Positions 1-6,074 of a stretch of 32,210 nucleotides of DNA are shown in pieces. Location of the stretch: contig NZ_FOIC01000031.1 of NCBI RefSeq assembly GCF_900111485.1, forward strand, positions 1-32,210, written 5' to 3'. The stretch comes from Natrinema hispanicum. GTDB lineage: Archaea; Halobacteriota; Halobacteria; Halobacteriales; Natrialbaceae. The notes beneath the pieces were generated by a model. The model worked only from the letters and a program-made list of their open reading frames with translations. It did no database searches and was not told where the DNA came from. Within the stretch, counting starts at the first letter, position 1; each line of letters starts with the position of its first letter. The position numbers were made by a program, and so were the translations under genes.

Positions 1-250
1 ACTTGTAGATCGTGCTGTAGTCGGGGAGGTTCTCTCGATCGAGACCGAGTACGTCACAAATCTCGGTCATGTACTTCAACCGATTCGGCGTTTCACGGTA
101 GCTGTGACCTTCTTCGAGCCGAAAACAGTGTAGGACGACATGGACCCAGCGGGCGAACCCGCCGCTGGCGGGCTCGCCCGCGTGCTTCCCCAACGCTTGT
201 TTGGCTAGGTCACGACACTGCTCAACGAAGTCGAGGAGATCGATTTCCAT
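1..250 (-). CDS. IS5-family transposase, N-terminal part (runs off the window)
   Basis: The reverse strand from the ATG at 250 encodes about 83 residues beginning MEIDLLDFVEQCRDLAKQAL and including a stretch rich in His, Arg and Tyr (LHCFRLEEGHSYRETPNRL). This is the N-terminal region typical of haloarchaeal IS5-type DDE transposases. The catalytic DDE residues lie beyond the window edge. The visible part has no frameshift or stop, so the copy could be intact. Family assignment is from remembered haloarchaeal transposases, not a search. Confidence 0.8.
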   Translation of the reverse strand, partial: MEIDLLDFVEQCRDLAKQALGKHAGEPASGGFARWVHVVLHCFRLEEGHSYRETPNRLKYMTEICDVLGLDRENLPDYSTIYK

Positions 251-326
251 AGGACAGAATCGAATTCCTCGGCTTCATCCTTCTAAGCCAGTGATATCGG
301 CTGATTAGATCGCTGTTCAACAGAGC
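1..326 (-). mobile_element. IS5-family insertion sequence, right part only
   Basis: The window begins inside an insertion sequence whose transposase is read on the minus strand. The outer end is probably at the motif GTTCAACAGAGC (315-326), whose reverse complement GCTCTGTTGAAC resembles the terminal repeats I recall for haloarchaeal IS5 elements. The other end lies outside the window, so the inverted repeat and target duplication cannot be checked. The putative end sits only a few bases from the stop codon of the next gene (331-531). Confidence 0.6.
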
Positions 327-330
327 AATG

Positions 331-531
331 TTAACCGTCCTCGCAGACGACATCGCGGAGTTCGGCAAGCAGCTCAGGATGGTTCTGTTCGAGGAGTTGA
401 ATGTCCTCGGTCAGTTCCTCGTTGATTTTCCGCCTGATACGCGAAACCGCTTGGTAATAACGGTCTGACTTCTCATCGGCGTCTAACAACTCACGCTCAG
501 TATCAGTGAGCATCGCTCTCCGTCTCGCCAT
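331..531 (-). CDS. small conserved haloarchaeal protein, unknown function (66 aa)
   Basis: A 66-residue protein starting MARRRAMLTDTERELLDADE and ending in VVCEDG. It is highly charged, predicted mostly helical, and has a basic N-terminus followed by an acidic C-terminal half (ELTEDIQLLEQNHPELLAELRD). Short proteins of this type recur in haloarchaeal accessory regions, but I do not know a function. The reading frame continues upstream to 825, but the ATG at 531 fits best: a TATA-like CCATATATAGG (560-570, reverse strand) lies about 34 nt ahead, as in leaderless haloarchaeal genes. It is divergent from the RAMP operon and shares its promoter region, so it could be a regulator or accessory of that locus; this is inference. 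Confidence 0.65.
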   Translation of the reverse strand: MARRRAMLTDTERELLDADEKSDRYYQAVSRIRRKINEELTEDIQLLEQNHPELLAELRDVVCEDG

Positions 532-556
532 TCCTTGATTGGATAATTCTGGTTCT

Positions 557-642
557 GTTCCTATATATGGCATTGTTACCACATTAGGGAACGTTCCCAT
601 GATTGGCAAAGTATTAAGTATGTACGTTCCCATAATTGGCAA
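557..642. promoter_or_regulatory. repeat-containing divergent promoter/operator region
   Basis: Three similar direct repeats with approximate consensus GTTCCYATRATTGGCA start at 557, 593 and 626 (36 and 33 nt apart). The copies at 593 and 626 differ at one position over 17 nt; the first is looser. The second overlaps a perfect 12-bp palindrome GGGAACGTTCCC (587-598). The first copy overlaps the TATA-like box of the leftward 66-aa gene, and an AT-rich stretch around 609-623 could be the box of the rightward operon. The arrangement looks like a shared operator for the divergent genes. Confidence 0.55.
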
Positions 643-683
643 TAGAAAGCGCGGAACGCCGGTCAGAAGATGGCCGGAGCGTG

Positions 684-1022
684 ATGGAACACGCCCGACC
701 GCGCTTCGGGACCAACCGAAGCATGAAAAACTCAACCCCCGACTCAATTGAAGGCATCGCTCGCAAGCGTAGTGCCGTTCGCCCAAACTACATCGTGCTG
801 GGCGAGGACACTGACGACCTATCATACATCTACCGTACGTTCGACGAGACGATTCATATCGTCCAGCAGTTCGATCTACGTGGGCGCTCCGTCGATGGCT
901 ACGTGAAATTCGTCCGTGATGAAGTGGATGACCGTGACTGGGCAGAATGGCATTACTACACAGACGACGAAAACCCGTTCAAGGCGCTCGCAAGCACCAT
1001 CAAAACGGGAGTGTCTGCTTGA
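684..1022 (+). CDS. unknown protein, first gene of RAMP operon (112 aa)
   Basis: First gene of the compact operon. The protein has a basic N-terminus (MEHARPRFGTNRSMKNS) and a compact acidic remainder containing YIVLGEDTDDLSYIYRTFDE, VDGYVKFVRDEVDDRDWAEWHYYTD and ending KTGVSA. I recognise no domain. No membrane segment, zinc site or nuclease motif is visible. The ATG at 684 was chosen; the ATG at 723 is equally possible, and a TTG at 636 would overlap the third promoter repeat. Its stop overlaps the next start by one base (TGATG), so translation is probably coupled. Position suggests it belongs to the RAMP module as an accessory subunit or regulator, but this is only context. Confidence 0.65.
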   Translation: MEHARPRFGTNRSMKNSTPDSIEGIARKRSAVRPNYIVLGEDTDDLSYIYRTFDETIHIVQQFDLRGRSVDGYVKFVRDEVDDRDWAEWHYYTDDENPFKALASTIKTGVSA

Positions 1023-1477
1023 TGTCTGGCAACAACGGCCCGAGCTTGGATCTGATCGCTAGACAGGAGATGTCCATCAAAATCCAGTCGTCCTTCACCG
1101 AAGAGGTCGCCCCTAACGCTCACCGAATCAACTACGCAATCAAGAACGGCAAAGGCGTGGGAGTTGATTTCTGGCTGATGATCAGTCGGTTTGATGAGTA
1201 CATCAAACATGTTGGAGACGAGTTCCAGAAGATCGTCGTCCTCGACAATCGGACTCCGAAGATACAACTCTTCCGCCTAGTCCGGTTCATCCATTTCTCG
1301 TTCCTCACTCTCGGCAACGCCATCGGGGAAGGAACCGTTGGCGAAGGGCTTGGATGCTCGGACTCTGAGTACGCCCAAGACATCCTCGCAGACGCCGAAG
1401 AACTGCTTGACGAGTCGGAAGAGGAGTACGAGAACGCGAGTGACGTGGAAACTGAAGTGACCGACGATGACGAGTAA
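1022..1477 (+). CDS. unknown operon protein with acidic tail (151 aa)
   Basis: The start at 1022 overlaps the preceding stop. The protein begins MSGNNGPSLDLIARQEMSIK, has a mixed hydrophobic/aromatic core (VDFWLMISRFDEYIKHV, LFRLVRFIHFSFLTLGNAI) and a long Glu/Asp-rich C-terminal tail. It has no recognisable catalytic motif. The size and a probably helical core would suit a small-subunit-like component of a class 1 CRISPR effector, but I cannot demonstrate homology. Its last codons overlap the start of the next small gene (1467), keeping the operon gapless. It could instead be an adaptor unique to this haloarchaeal module. Confidence 0.65.
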   Translation: MSGNNGPSLDLIARQEMSIKIQSSFTEEVAPNAHRINYAIKNGKGVGVDFWLMISRFDEYIKHVGDEFQKIVVLDNRTPKIQLFRLVRFIHFSFLTLGNAIGEGTVGEGLGCSDSEYAQDILADAEELLDESEEEYENASDVETEVTDDDE

Positions 1478-1598
1478 CGCCCGTATGACGGACCGCATCG
1501 TCCACACGGATGACGGTGAAACCTACAAGGAGTACCGCCTCAGCGCGGTCGCCTGCTGCTCCATCGACGTGCTGGAGGGCGCGCTCGAATCTCACTGA
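1467..1598 (+). CDS. putative 43-aa protein bridging the operon
   Basis: A short reading frame starting MTSNARMTDRIVHTDDGETY and ending in VLEGALESH. It starts 11 bases before the end of the upstream gene and stops one base before the ATG of the Cas7-like gene. Without it the operon would have a gap of about 120 nt, unlike every other junction here, which argues that it is translated. It contains one adjacent Cys-Cys pair. No family is recognised. An alternative is that it serves only as a coupling ORF for the gene at 1600. Confidence 0.5.
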   Translation: MTSNARMTDRIVHTDDGETYKEYRLSAVACCSIDVLEGALESH

Positions 1599-1599
1599 G

Positions 1600-2472
1600 A
1601 TGCCACCCAAAATGAAGGAATCCGACTTCCGTGACGTGTTTGTCCGAATCCGCTCTGACCTGCTCATCATCGACGACAGCATCATGACCGACCGTCACCA
1701 TGCCAGCAACGGCAACTACGAGGACGACGACCCGCAGAACCAGATCGGCGGCATCATCCCCGCGTTCTCACTGTCAGGCTGGCTTCGTCACGGGATGGAG
1801 AAGGTCATGCAGGAACGGGGCGGCACCGCCTGTCACCCCGGCGAGTCCAACGCCAACTTCCGCAAGGATGGCGTGTACTCCCGCGATCTCGATGCCGGGT
1901 ATCACTCGAAGGGAGATTGCATCGACGACGAGGACGGCGACGGGTGCGTGATTCTTGACCTCTTCGGCGGGTTCGGGAATCGCCCCGGTAAGGTGATGCG
2001 GCGGCCCATCAAATTCTCGCCTGTTCGCTCCAGCGTGGACTACACGCGAGGACAAGCCGAAGGCCACTACCGACGCCTGAACCGAAACATTGTCTCTCGC
2101 AACCGGGAGGACAACCGCGAGCCGCTCAGGAACGTGGAGGTAGACGCCGTAGCGAATCTCGACGGCTGCTGGCATCTTTCCTTCCGTGAGGCCAAGCCCG
2201 AGTTCGTCGCGCTGCTCGCTGAGGCCATCGACTATCTCAACACCCACCAGACCGACTTCATGCACCAGCTGGGCGGCGCTCGGAACTTCGGTGGTGGGAT
2301 CGTGGACTGCGAACTCGTGAACCCGCTCTACGAGGAACACGAACTCCGCCGCGTCTTCGACCGAGGCAAGGGCAAGACGCAGAAGATGGAGGAGAAAGAC
2401 GAGACGTGGGAAAACAACCATTTCCACGAGTTCGAGGCCGCACTCGCCGAGCGGGTCAAAGAGGGACCATGA
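1600..2472 (+). CDS. Cas7/Csm3-like RAMP protein (290 aa)
   Basis: This looks like a divergent RAMP-superfamily protein of the Cas7/Csm3 type, which in class 1 CRISPR effectors forms the backbone that binds guide RNA. Three hallmarks appear in the expected order. IIPAFSLSGWLR (about 52-63) matches the early IPGSSLKGxLR element. CVILDLFGGFGNRPG (116-130) matches the middle LFG element. GGARNFGGG (225-233) is the C-terminal glycine-rich loop. Between them lies a charged, Cys/His-containing region. A conserved catalytic Asp as in Csm3 cannot be assigned with confidence. The ATG at 1600 follows the 43-aa ORF by one base; the frame is open further upstream, but that would overlap it. It is coupled by ATGA to the next gene. 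It most likely belongs to the array-less haloarchaeal HRAMP-type module. Confidence 0.75.
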   Translation: MPPKMKESDFRDVFVRIRSDLLIIDDSIMTDRHHASNGNYEDDDPQNQIGGIIPAFSLSGWLRHGMEKVMQERGGTACHPGESNANFRKDGVYSRDLDAGYHSKGDCIDDEDGDGCVILDLFGGFGNRPGKVMRRPIKFSPVRSSVDYTRGQAEGHYRRLNRNIVSRNREDNREPLRNVEVDAVANLDGCWHLSFREAKPEFVALLAEAIDYLNTHQTDFMHQLGGARNFGGGIVDCELVNPLYEEHELRRVFDRGKGKTQKMEEKDETWENNHFHEFEAALAERVKEGP

Positions 2473-3209
2473 GCGGCGTGATGCTCGCCGCCTTCCGGCA
2501 CGACGCTCACAAGTTCACCGGCGAGAGTCACGACAACGCCCGCAAGGAGTTCGCTGGCGTTCCCGTGAACCAGTCGGTGCCGGAGGGCGCGGACGGCGAT
2601 GCAGCGGCGCTCTCACGTCCGCTGGACGTACAGGAGCAGACCGTCCCGACCCACAACGACCACTACCGACTGTCCATACTCACCGGCGAAACCGCCTACA
2701 ACCCCCGCGAGTTCTCCCGGGCGACCATCGAGAGCGAGGTTGGCGACTTACTCGCCGTCGAGGACGGCCAGACCGCACACGAGCGGTGGCTGGAGTCCGA
2801 CGTGGCCGCTGCGTTCAACGAGTCGGTCTATCACCCGCACACGTCGCTGAAGTACCACACGCTCCTCGTGGCGGCGCTCCTCGACAACTACCGCGCAGAC
2901 CATGAGTTCGCCGACCTCCGGCTCATCGTCGATTCGGCGGGAGAGATCGTCCCCTTCCGCACCGTCCTCGACGGCGGGCGGTTCGCACTCCGCATCGACG
3001 CGGACCACGGGGGACGACCGTCGGCCCGTCTCGGGAGTCGCCCGTGGCGGTCGTGGGCGTCGGCGTGGAACCGTCTGACTGAGCATCCGCTCGATACCGA
3101 CCGCGACAAGTACGACATGACGCTTGACGCCAATCTCCGCCGCATCCAGTCATGGAGTACCGCACTCCAGTACATCGAGGACTTCGCTGAGTGGAGGCCA
3201 GACCAATGA
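2469..3209 (+). CDS. uncharacterised protein between the two RAMP genes (246 aa)
   Basis: The start at 2469 overlaps the Cas7-like stop as ATGA. The protein begins MSGVMLAAFRHDAHKFTGES and is rich in charged residues and Trp (SRPWRSWASAWNRL near 200-213). I see no RAMP glycine loop, no HD, PD-(D/E)XK, HNH or PIN signature, and no membrane segment. Its middle part (YHPHTSLKYHTLLVAALLDNYRAD) is probably helical. The published description of the haloarchaeal derived module (Makarova and colleagues, recalled) includes one conserved uncharacterised protein next to the Cas5 and Cas7 homologues; this gene is the natural candidate by position. It could be a large- or small-subunit equivalent, or a novel effector. 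Confidence 0.7.
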   Translation: MSGVMLAAFRHDAHKFTGESHDNARKEFAGVPVNQSVPEGADGDAAALSRPLDVQEQTVPTHNDHYRLSILTGETAYNPREFSRATIESEVGDLLAVEDGQTAHERWLESDVAAAFNESVYHPHTSLKYHTLLVAALLDNYRADHEFADLRLIVDSAGEIVPFRTVLDGGRFALRIDADHGGRPSARLGSRPWRSWASAWNRLTEHPLDTDRDKYDMTLDANLRRIQSWSTALQYIEDFAEWRPDQ

Positions 3210-4093
3210 CGGAGATTCAGCAAGTTCTCTGGGAACTGCGGATGGACTACATCGGCCACCCCTACTACGTCTCGGGGAACGCCATCCTGCACGCCCTCGG
3301 CCAGCACCTCGACGTGGAGACGCACGGGGCGCTGTCAGTGAGCCACGGAGTGTTCGTTCCCGGCCAGTTCGGGACGTTTCCCGAAGAACACAGTCAGTCG
3401 GGAATCCGCCCGTACCTCGGGAGCGGCCTGCCGGACGTAGAGACCTACGACGACTTGTTCCTCCAGCGAGAGGCGATGCACCCGTGGATGCTGGATACCC
3501 GCGCTCGAGACGCGCTGAACACGCATGATCTCCGCGTCCACGGCGGCCACCCGACCCTCGCTCACGAGACTATCATGGGCCGTCGGGAAGACCAGCGGAA
3601 ACAACAGCAGACCACGAAATGGTACGTCCACGCCTACCTTCACGCCGATGACCCGGCGGTGCTCCCGCTCGGCGAGGATGTGCTGGAGGGGCTCCAGTTC
3701 GGCGGCAAGCGCAACTACGGCTACGGCGAGGTCCAGCTGAAGGACACGCAGATGGTGGACCTCGACGGCCTGGACTACTCTCGGCTTGAAGGAGCGGAAA
3801 CATACTTGATCGAGTTGGTGACACCGTTCGTGCTGAAGTCGGAGTATTCAGGAGTCAACGACCGTACCGTCCCGTGGTGGTGGGCCGAGAACCGCGACGA
3901 TCTCCGGCTCCGCCAGGAGAGGATTCTCGAACAGCGTGAGGTCTTCCGGCTGGAGACGGTGGACCACGGGCAGGTCGTGAAGTATCTCGGCGACCGCCCC
4001 GTGGAGACCGCGGAGAACGGTCTTACTCGTCTCAGCTCACACTCCCGATACGGCTTCGGAGAACTGCGATTGAAGCCCCTTGTCAAACAGTAG
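3206..4093 (+). CDS. Cas5-like RAMP protein with two glycine-rich loops (295 aa)
   Basis: The last gene of the operon, coupled by ATGA at 3206 (a GTG at 3191 is an alternative start). Two RAMP-type glycine-rich loops are visible: GGKRNYGYG at about 166-174 and HSRYGFGE at about 279-286, suggesting two ferredoxin-like halves as in Cas5, Csm4 or Cas6. An N-terminal YYVSGNAILHALG (20-32) may be the first fold element. Cas5-type proteins cap the guide-RNA 5' handle in Cascade-like complexes; some act as RNases. A catalytic His/Lys set cannot be assigned. With the Cas7-like gene it defines the module. Cas6-like RNA processing is the main alternative. No array follows downstream. Confidence 0.72.
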   Translation: MTEIQQVLWELRMDYIGHPYYVSGNAILHALGQHLDVETHGALSVSHGVFVPGQFGTFPEEHSQSGIRPYLGSGLPDVETYDDLFLQREAMHPWMLDTRARDALNTHDLRVHGGHPTLAHETIMGRREDQRKQQQTTKWYVHAYLHADDPAVLPLGEDVLEGLQFGGKRNYGYGEVQLKDTQMVDLDGLDYSRLEGAETYLIELVTPFVLKSEYSGVNDRTVPWWWAENRDDLRLRQERILEQREVFRLETVDHGQVVKYLGDRPVETAENGLTRLSSHSRYGFGELRLKPLVKQ

Positions 4094-4209
4094 CAATAAT
4101 CGGAGAAGTAACGACTAACAGACAACCTATGCAATACCAAAATCAAGGAGAATCGGGCAAGAAAATACAGCGGTGCGACTAAATAAAGAAATCATATTAC
4201 TAACAACTA

Positions 4210-4521
4210 TTAATGATGACCGTACAACGAGTACGTGATTGCGACCAGTCCGAACAGCCGACTCACGTTCTCGAGCAGCGCGATCACGATCCGTTCCGGG
4301 TCGATCAGCGTCGTCACCGCGACGTTGAGCACGAACGGACACAGCGTCAACAACAGTAATCCGATGGCGAGATACAGCATCGACTGGGCATCGTTCCGGC
4401 GGTAGCCACGGTAGGCCTGATAGGCGATCAGCGTCCCAAAGAGTGCGACCAGAAAGAGACTCGCGACGGTCAACAGCTCGAACAGTGTCGCTTCGTTGAT
4501 TCGCACGACGCTTTGTGTCAT
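4210..4521 (-). CDS. small membrane protein with probably three TM helices (103 aa)
   Basis: It starts MTQSVVRINEATLFELLTVA at 4521, overlapping the stop of the wHTH gene upstream as ATGA. Hydrophobic segments lie at about 13-35 (LFELLTVASLFLVALFGTLIAYQAY), 46-72 and 80-98, and the protein ends in SLYGHH. It resembles the haloarchaeal families of 90-110-aa membrane proteins encoded beside ArsR-like regulators (DUF7521-like, from memory). The pair regulator-membrane protein is a common haloarchaeal arrangement. The substrate or signal is unknown; the membrane protein may modulate or be controlled by the regulator. Confidence 0.75.
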   Translation of the reverse strand: MTQSVVRINEATLFELLTVASLFLVALFGTLIAYQAYRGYRRNDAQSMLYLAIGLLLLTLCPFVLNVAVTTLIDPERIVIALLENVSRLFGLVAITYSLYGHH

Positions 4522-4865
4522 CGCATCCCCTCCCACATTCGGGTGAACTTGTCGGCGACGTCTTCCTCACGGTACGTTAGCTCGAGTGAAAACGAACCCT
4601 CGTCTAGCGAGAGTTCCAGTCGATCTAAGTTCGCACGGTAGACGCTGTAGTGGTTGCCGTCTTGGGCGAGCTCTGTCTCTTCGGTGACAAGGTGACACTC
4701 CTCGAGTCGGTCGAGCCGTCGATAGATCGTCGGGAGGGAGGCGTCACAGCGTTCGCTCAGGGTACTGGCAGACATGGGTTCGACGCTCGTGTGGGTGAGG
4801 ATATCGCGTGCGTACTCGTCGTCGAGGACCGCGAGCAGCGTCGACAGGTCGGTGTCCTCACTCAC
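4518..4865 (-). CDS. winged-helix transcriptional regulator, ArsR-like (115 aa)
   Basis: A wHTH regulator: LSTLLAVLDDEYARDILTHTS is the first helix pair, SASTLSERCDASLPTIYRRLDRL is the recognition helix-turn-helix, and the segment up to YRANLDRLELSLDEGSFSLEL forms the wing and C-terminal strand. The GTG at 4865 is chosen because the family begins just before the LSTLLAVLDDEYAR segment; the frame continues to 4949 but that part is intergenic in character. It is the first gene of a two-gene operon with the membrane protein at 4210-4521. It is similar in sequence to the regulator at 30916-31248. It is divergent from the ba3 oxidase operon 230 bp away and could regulate it, but there is no direct evidence. 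Confidence 0.85.
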   Translation of the reverse strand: MSEDTDLSTLLAVLDDEYARDILTHTSVEPMSASTLSERCDASLPTIYRRLDRLEECHLVTEETELAQDGNHYSVYRANLDRLELSLDEGSFSLELTYREEDVADKFTRMWEGMR

Positions 4866-5066
4866 TGGTATAGCTGTTCGTTTCGGTATCCCTATGAAAA
4901 GCAGTCCGATTTTTCTCAACCAGAAAACGCGGTCGTCTCGCCGCTGCAACTGGTGTCAGCGACGGCGACGACGCCGCTCTCGACGAACGAGACGAATCCA
5001 ACACTCTCTGTAATCAATACTTTCGTTGTCCAAGTCGGTATTTCGTGTGCGAACGCTCCGCAGGGG

Positions 5067-5072
5067 TTATTT
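5067..5072 (+). promoter_or_regulatory. TATA-like box of the ba3 oxidase operon
   Basis: TTATTT in GGGGTTATTTGATCG, centred about 28 nt before the ATG at 5098, the spacing expected for a leaderless haloarchaeal transcript. Confidence 0.55.
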
Positions 5073-5097
5073 GATCGACGGTGGTGGCAACTCCGAT

Positions 5098-5277
5098 ATG
5101 GGTTCTCGTGTCTCGCGGGAGATCGGCCATGACGAGTATGATCCGTGGGGGACACTCTCGCTGATCGTCATATACTTCGTGGCACTCACGTTGATGTGGC
5201 TGTTCACGTATTTCGTCGAGTTCATCGGCAACACGCCGACGGTCATGGGTATGATCGTACCGGTGATGCTCGGATGA
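5098..5277 (+). CDS. small subunit of ba3-type cytochrome oxidase operon (59 aa)
   Basis: A 59-residue protein beginning MGSRVSREIGHDEYDPWGTL, with one long hydrophobic helix (LSLIVIYFVALTLMWLFTYFVEFI) and a second short hydrophobic end (TVMGMIVPVMLG). Small one- or two-helix proteins precede subunit II in haloarchaeal ba3 oxidase operons (cba type, described in Natronomonas pharaonis). It probably sits in the membrane with the catalytic subunits. The ATG at 5098 follows the TATA-like box at 5067 and leaves an almost leaderless transcript. Its stop overlaps the subunit II start as ATGA. Confidence 0.8.
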   Translation: MGSRVSREIGHDEYDPWGTLSLIVIYFVALTLMWLFTYFVEFIGNTPTVMGMIVPVMLG

Positions 5278-6074
5278 GGATCCATCAGTACGAGAAGATC
5301 TGGATCGCAGGTGCGATGATACTGATTGTCGGCTTCATCGTGACGATCACGTACGGATCAGTCGGGCTCGGCATCACGATGATCGGCGATGAAGAAGAGA
5401 CGATCGCGCCGGACGAACTCAATGATGACGAACAGTTCGGTGAGCCACGAGTCGAACAGGTCGGTGAAAACGAATACGCGGCCTACGTCGTCGCCCAGAC
5501 GTTCATCTTTCAGCCCGATCCGATCGAAATACCGGCGAACAACGAGATCACGTTCTACGTGACGAGCCGGGACGTCATCCACGGCTTCTACGTCCCCGGA
5601 ACGAACATCAACGCGATGGCCATTCCGGGCCAAGTCGCGGAGCTGACCGTCGAATTCGACGAACCCGGCGAGCATGGACTTATCTGTCACGAATACTGTG
5701 GCTCTGGCCATCACACCATGGAAGGGCTAATTGTCGTCCAGTCCGAGGACGAGTTCGACCTGACTGAACTGTCCGCCGAGACACCGGATACCGTCGCGCC
5801 GGGCGAGCAAATCCAGCTCAACGCAACGGTCGAAAACGGGCAACTCGAGCCGCTCGAGACCACCGTCAACGCCGAAATCGGGGACCAGACGTTCCAGCAG
5901 GATCTCACTGTCGACGGGAAAAGCACCCAGAACGTGACGTTCACCGCCGATAGCACGCAACTCGGTGTTGGTGAACACGACTGGACCGTCACCGTCGACG
6001 ACTACGAGGAAACCGGGACGGTGGAAGTGGTGAGCAACGAGACGGATGAGCAAGCGGGAGGTGACGAGTCATGA
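5274..6074 (+). CDS. cbaB: cytochrome oxidase subunit II (CuA) with extra C-terminal domain
   Basis: Subunit II accepts electrons at the binuclear CuA centre on the outer membrane face. One N-terminal membrane helix (about 10-36) anchors the protein. The cupredoxin domain (about 65-158) has all CuA ligands: His103 in DVIHGFYVP and Cys138, Cys142, His146 and Met149 in CHEYCGSGHHTM. Residues about 168-255 form an additional beta-rich CARDB/FN3-like domain (APGEQIQLNATVENG, VGEHDWTVTVDD), so the protein (266 aa) is longer than minimal ba3 subunit II. The chosen start overlaps the small-subunit stop (ATGA), and the gene end overlaps subunit I. The likely electron donor is a halocyanin, which is not encoded in the window. 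Confidence 0.92.
   Translation: MRIHQYEKIWIAGAMILIVGFIVTITYGSVGLGITMIGDEEETIAPDELNDDEQFGEPRVEQVGENEYAAYVVAQTFIFQPDPIEIPANNEITFYVTSRDVIHGFYVPGTNINAMAIPGQVAELTVEFDEPGEHGLICHEYCGSGHHTMEGLIVVQSEDEFDLTELSAETPDTVAPGEQIQLNATVENGQLEPLETTVNAEIGDQTFQQDLTVDGKSTQNVTFTADSTQLGVGEHDWTVTVDDYEETGTVEVVSNETDEQAGGDES

Noticed and set aside
593-642. Direct repeats near 557-642 as a mini CRISPR array
   Set aside because: Only three imperfect 16-17-nt units with 16-19-nt spacers; CRISPR repeats are longer and near identical. They sit over promoters, so operator sites fit better.
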